Source: JBLFWJ01 sp047611425
GTDB lineage: Bacteria > Bacteroidota > Bacteroidia > UBA10329
Assembly (NCBI GenBank): GCA_047611425.1
Contig: JBLFWJ010000032.1
Coordinates: 1-22,945, forward strand
Reading direction: 5' to 3'
Length of the DNA: 22,945 nucleotides
Below, one piece after another: positions 20,743-22,945 of the stretch. The notes under the pieces are model-generated. The model did not search any database and was not told the DNA's origin. It was given only the letters and a program-made list of their open reading frames with translations. Made by a program: the position numbers and the translations under genes. Every line of letters begins with the position of its first letter. Within the stretch, counting starts at the first letter, position 1.

Positions 20743-22945
20743 ATGAATCGCCAAGTTTTTAGCTGGGTTTTGTGCCTTTTGGCAATACTGGTTCAGTTCG
20801 ATTCTCTGGCGCAGGAAAAATTTACAATCAGTGGAACGGTGACTGATATCGCCAATGGCGAAACCATGATCGGTACCAACGTTTATGTGGAGGAGTTAAA
20901 GGTTGGCACCACCACAAACCTGTATGGATTCTATTCACTTACCGTTCCATCTGGAAATTACACGCTGACTGTAAGTTATTTGGGATTCGAACCATTCAAA
21001 CAAGAGGTTGAGCTCGATAAAGACCTAAGCATTAACTTGGAGCTGAAGCCTTCCAGCATTCAAAAGGATGAAGTTGTGATAACCGGAGAAGTTCGAGATA
21101 AGAATGCGACAAGTACGGACATGGGAACCGTTGAAATCCCGATTCAACAGGTAAAAGACCTACCGTCCTTGGGTGGTGAAGTTGACATTTTAAAAGTGAT
21201 TCAATTATTACCAGGAGTGCAGAGTGGGAGTGAGGGAAATGCTGGACTTTATGTCCGTGGTGGAGGACCTGATCAGAATTTAGTTCTGCTTGATGAGGCA
21301 GTGGTTTACAATGCCTCTCATCTGCTTGGTTTTCTTTCTGTTTTTAACGCGGATGCAATAAAAACGATGGAGTTAACCAAAGGAGGAATGCCCGCTAAAT
21401 ACGGAGGGCGGCTAGCCTCGGTTCTGGACATCTCCATGAAGGAAGGGAACAACAAAAAGTTTCAGGTTGAAGGTGGTCTTGGAGCGGTCAGTTCTAGGTT
21501 GACCGTACAAGGACCGATTGTTAAAGACAAGGCCTCTTTTATTCTCTCAGGGCGATTTGCTTATGCAGGTTTGCTAGCGAGTGTATTTGTTGATCCCGAA
21601 TCCAATTTTGCCGGAACGAAGTACTATTTCTACGATGCCAATGGCAAGGTCAACTATCGGATTAATGATAAGAACCGAGTATTCTTGAGCGGGTACTTTG
21701 GTCGAGATGTCTTCAACTTTAACAATGACGATGGAGGGTTTGAAGCAGGCATCGACTGGGGTAATGCAACTGGTTCGGTTCGTTGGAACCATTTATTCAA
21801 TCCTAAGCTATTCCTCAACACAACTTTTGTTTTCAGCGATTACAATTTTGGATTCACGGCAGGGCAACAAGAGTTTGATTTTACGCTTCGTTCAGGAATC
21901 CAAGACTACAATCTAAAGCTGGATCTGAACTGGTTACCGAATGTGCGTCATGCGGTTCAATTCGGTGGACAATACACCTATCACATTTTCACTCCAAGTA
22001 CCGCTACTGCCAGATCTGGTGATGTTGAATTCGATTTGGGCGATCAGAAATTCCATGCCCAGGAAGCTGCGGTTTACATTCAGGATGAATGGGCAATATC
22101 AAAGCGAGTAAAAATTAATGCAGGCGTACGCGGATCTATGTTTGCCAATGTTGGACCTTACGATCGATACGTTTTAAACGAGTTGGATCAGGTGGTCGAT
22201 ACCATCAACTACAAGCCGTTCGAAAACATCAAAACGTATTTCGGTGTTGAACCTCGATTTTCGGGTAGGGTAATGCTTGGCGAGAGCAATTCCATCAAGG
22301 CCTCCTACACAATGAATTATCAGTACATCCACCTAACCAGCTTGGCTTCGGTCACGCTTCCAACAGATTTTTGGGTACCTAGTACTGATTTGGTTAAGCC
22401 TGAAATTGGACATCAATGGGCGGCTGGGTATTTCCATAATTTTTTTGACAACAAGTTGGAAACCAGTGTAGAAGCCTATTACAAAACCATGGACAATTTG
22501 GTTGAGTACAAAGAAGGTGTTCAACCGGGAGACAACGTAAACAACAACCCTGATCACAATTTCACTTTTGGATCAGGCGATTCATATGGAGTTGAAGTTT
22601 TCATCAGAAAAAATGGGCGGAAGTTGAATGGTTGGATTGGCTATACACTGGCTTGGACCAATCGTACATTTCCAGCATTGAATGGAGGGAAAACATTCCC
22701 AGCGACATACGACCGAAGACACGATATTTCTGTTGTAGGTTCATACAGACTAGGAAAACGTTGGAGCGTTTCAGCGGTATTCGTTTACGGAACAGGGCAA
22801 ACAGCCACGCTTCCAGTTTCGAGGTACATCATTGATGGAAACCTGGTAAATGAATTCGGAGATAGAAACTGGTATCGAATGCCAGCGTATCACAGGTTGG
22901 ATTTAGGTGCAACGCTACACGCGAAGCCAGAGAAGAAATTCAAAA
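20743..22945 (+). CDS. TonB-dependent receptor with carboxypeptidase-regulatory-like domain (3' end outside window)
   Basis: The frame is open from ATG 20743 to the window edge, giving 734 complete codons. It begins with a signal peptide (MNRQVFSWVLCLLAILVQFD and SLAQ, 1-24). A carboxypeptidase-regulatory-like domain follows (about 27-103, SGTVTDIANGETMIGTNVYV), then a TonB-box-like DEVVITGE (109-116), a plug domain (about 120-235) and most of the beta-barrel. The plug has LPSLGGEVDILKVIQLLPGV, GLYVRGGGPDQNLVLLDEA and KGGMPAKYGGRLASVLDI, the pattern of a large Bacteroidota receptor family whose ligands are mostly unknown. Typical lengths of 770-820 residues mean only the last strands are missing. 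No SusD-like partner is visible in the window, and it is separated from the Omp28-like gene by a terminator. Confidence 0.93.
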   Translation, partial: MNRQVFSWVLCLLAILVQFDSLAQEKFTISGTVTDIANGETMIGTNVYVEELKVGTTTNLYGFYSLTVPSGNYTLTVSYLGFEPFKQEVELDKDLSINLELKPSSIQKDEVVITGEVRDKNATSTDMGTVEIPIQQVKDLPSLGGEVDILKVIQLLPGVQSGSEGNAGLYVRGGGPDQNLVLLDEAVVYNASHLLGFLSVFNADAIKTMELTKGGMPAKYGGRLASVLDISMKEGNNKKFQVEGGLGAVSSRLTVQGPIVKDKASFILSGRFAYAGLLASVFVDPESNFAGTKYYFYDANGKVNYRINDKNRVFLSGYFGRDVFNFNNDDGGFEAGIDWGNATGSVRWNHLFNPKLFLNTTFVFSDYNFGFTAGQQEFDFTLRSGIQDYNLKLDLNWLPNVRHAVQFGGQYTYHIFTPSTATARSGDVEFDLGDQKFHAQEAAVYIQDEWAISKRVKINAGVRGSMFANVGPYDRYVLNELDQVVDTINYKPFENIKTYFGVEPRFSGRVMLGESNSIKASYTMNYQYIHLTSLASVTLPTDFWVPSTDLVKPEIGHQWAAGYFHNFFDNKLETSVEAYYKTMDNLVEYKEGVQPGDNVNNNPDHNFTFGSGDSYGVEVFIRKNGRKLNGWIGYTLAWTNRTFPALNGGKTFPATYDRRHDISVVGSYRLGKRWSVSAVFVYGTGQTATLPVSRYIIDGNLVNEFGDRNWYRMPAYHRLDLGATLHAKPEKKFK

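Noticed and set aside
1..22945. CRISPR array, intact insertion sequence, defence or toxin-antitoxin system
   Set aside because: No regularly spaced repeats, transposase, nuclease or toxin gene was seen on either strand; the single XRE gene has no recognisable toxin partner.

Overview
The window reads as chromosomal DNA of a Bacteroidota bacterium, most likely of the Flavobacteriales type. This rests on Por-type (T9SS) sorting domains of both the type A and CHU_C kinds, TonB-dependent receptors with N-terminal carboxypeptidase-regulatory-like domains, promoter-like TAnnTTTG motifs, weak or absent Shine-Dalgarno sequences, and moderate-to-low GC. It looks like ordinary core and accessory chromosome, not a prophage or plasmid. 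I see no CRISPR array, no intact transposase and no recognisable defence island.

Layout, left to right. Positions 1-171 (-) hold the start of an M16 zinc peptidase. A 175-bp MITE-like element flanked by TTAA follows at 196-370. Then come a SAM-dependent methyltransferase (434-1606, +) and a convergent two-gene unit of nitronate monooxygenase and aldo/keto reductase (3557-1609, -). Next is glyA plus a hotdog thioesterase (3928-5664, +), preceded by a perfect 23-bp inverted repeat and flanked by inverted copies of an AT-rich 31-nt repeat. A MiaE-type tRNA hydroxylase, an OmpH/Skp-like periplasmic chaperone and a SulP anion transporter lie on the minus strand (5722-9306). A heme/hemoglobin-type TonB receptor (9595-12000, +) faces a small secreted MORN-repeat protein (-). 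A ferredoxin-like/CDGSH iron-sulfur protein and a glycosyltransferase (12617-14288, +) converge on a minus-strand group of HD-domain protein, Wzz-like chain-length protein and O-antigen ligase/polymerase (17340-14285). A tRNA-Pro(GGG) gene lies upstream of these at 17374-17448.

From about 17491 to 18543 the sequence is rearranged. A PKD/CHU_C surface protein survives only as its C-terminal end. It abuts, at about 17908, a GC-richer XRE regulator gene that itself seems to lack its first few codons. After that come GC-rich palindromes and an orphan minus-strand ORF. The right end carries a T9SS-secreted Omp28-like protein with a CxxC motif (18544-20574), a strong terminator, and a second TonB receptor (20743 to the window end, partial).

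Themes are cell-envelope biogenesis (OmpH, Wzz/ligase/glycosyltransferase), outer-membrane uptake and T9SS secretion, and housekeeping metabolism. I did not find a convincing new multi-gene system. The best leads are the hybrid junction near 17.9-18.5 kb, the TTAA-flanked MITE, the glyA-flanking repeats and several possible leaderless promoters.
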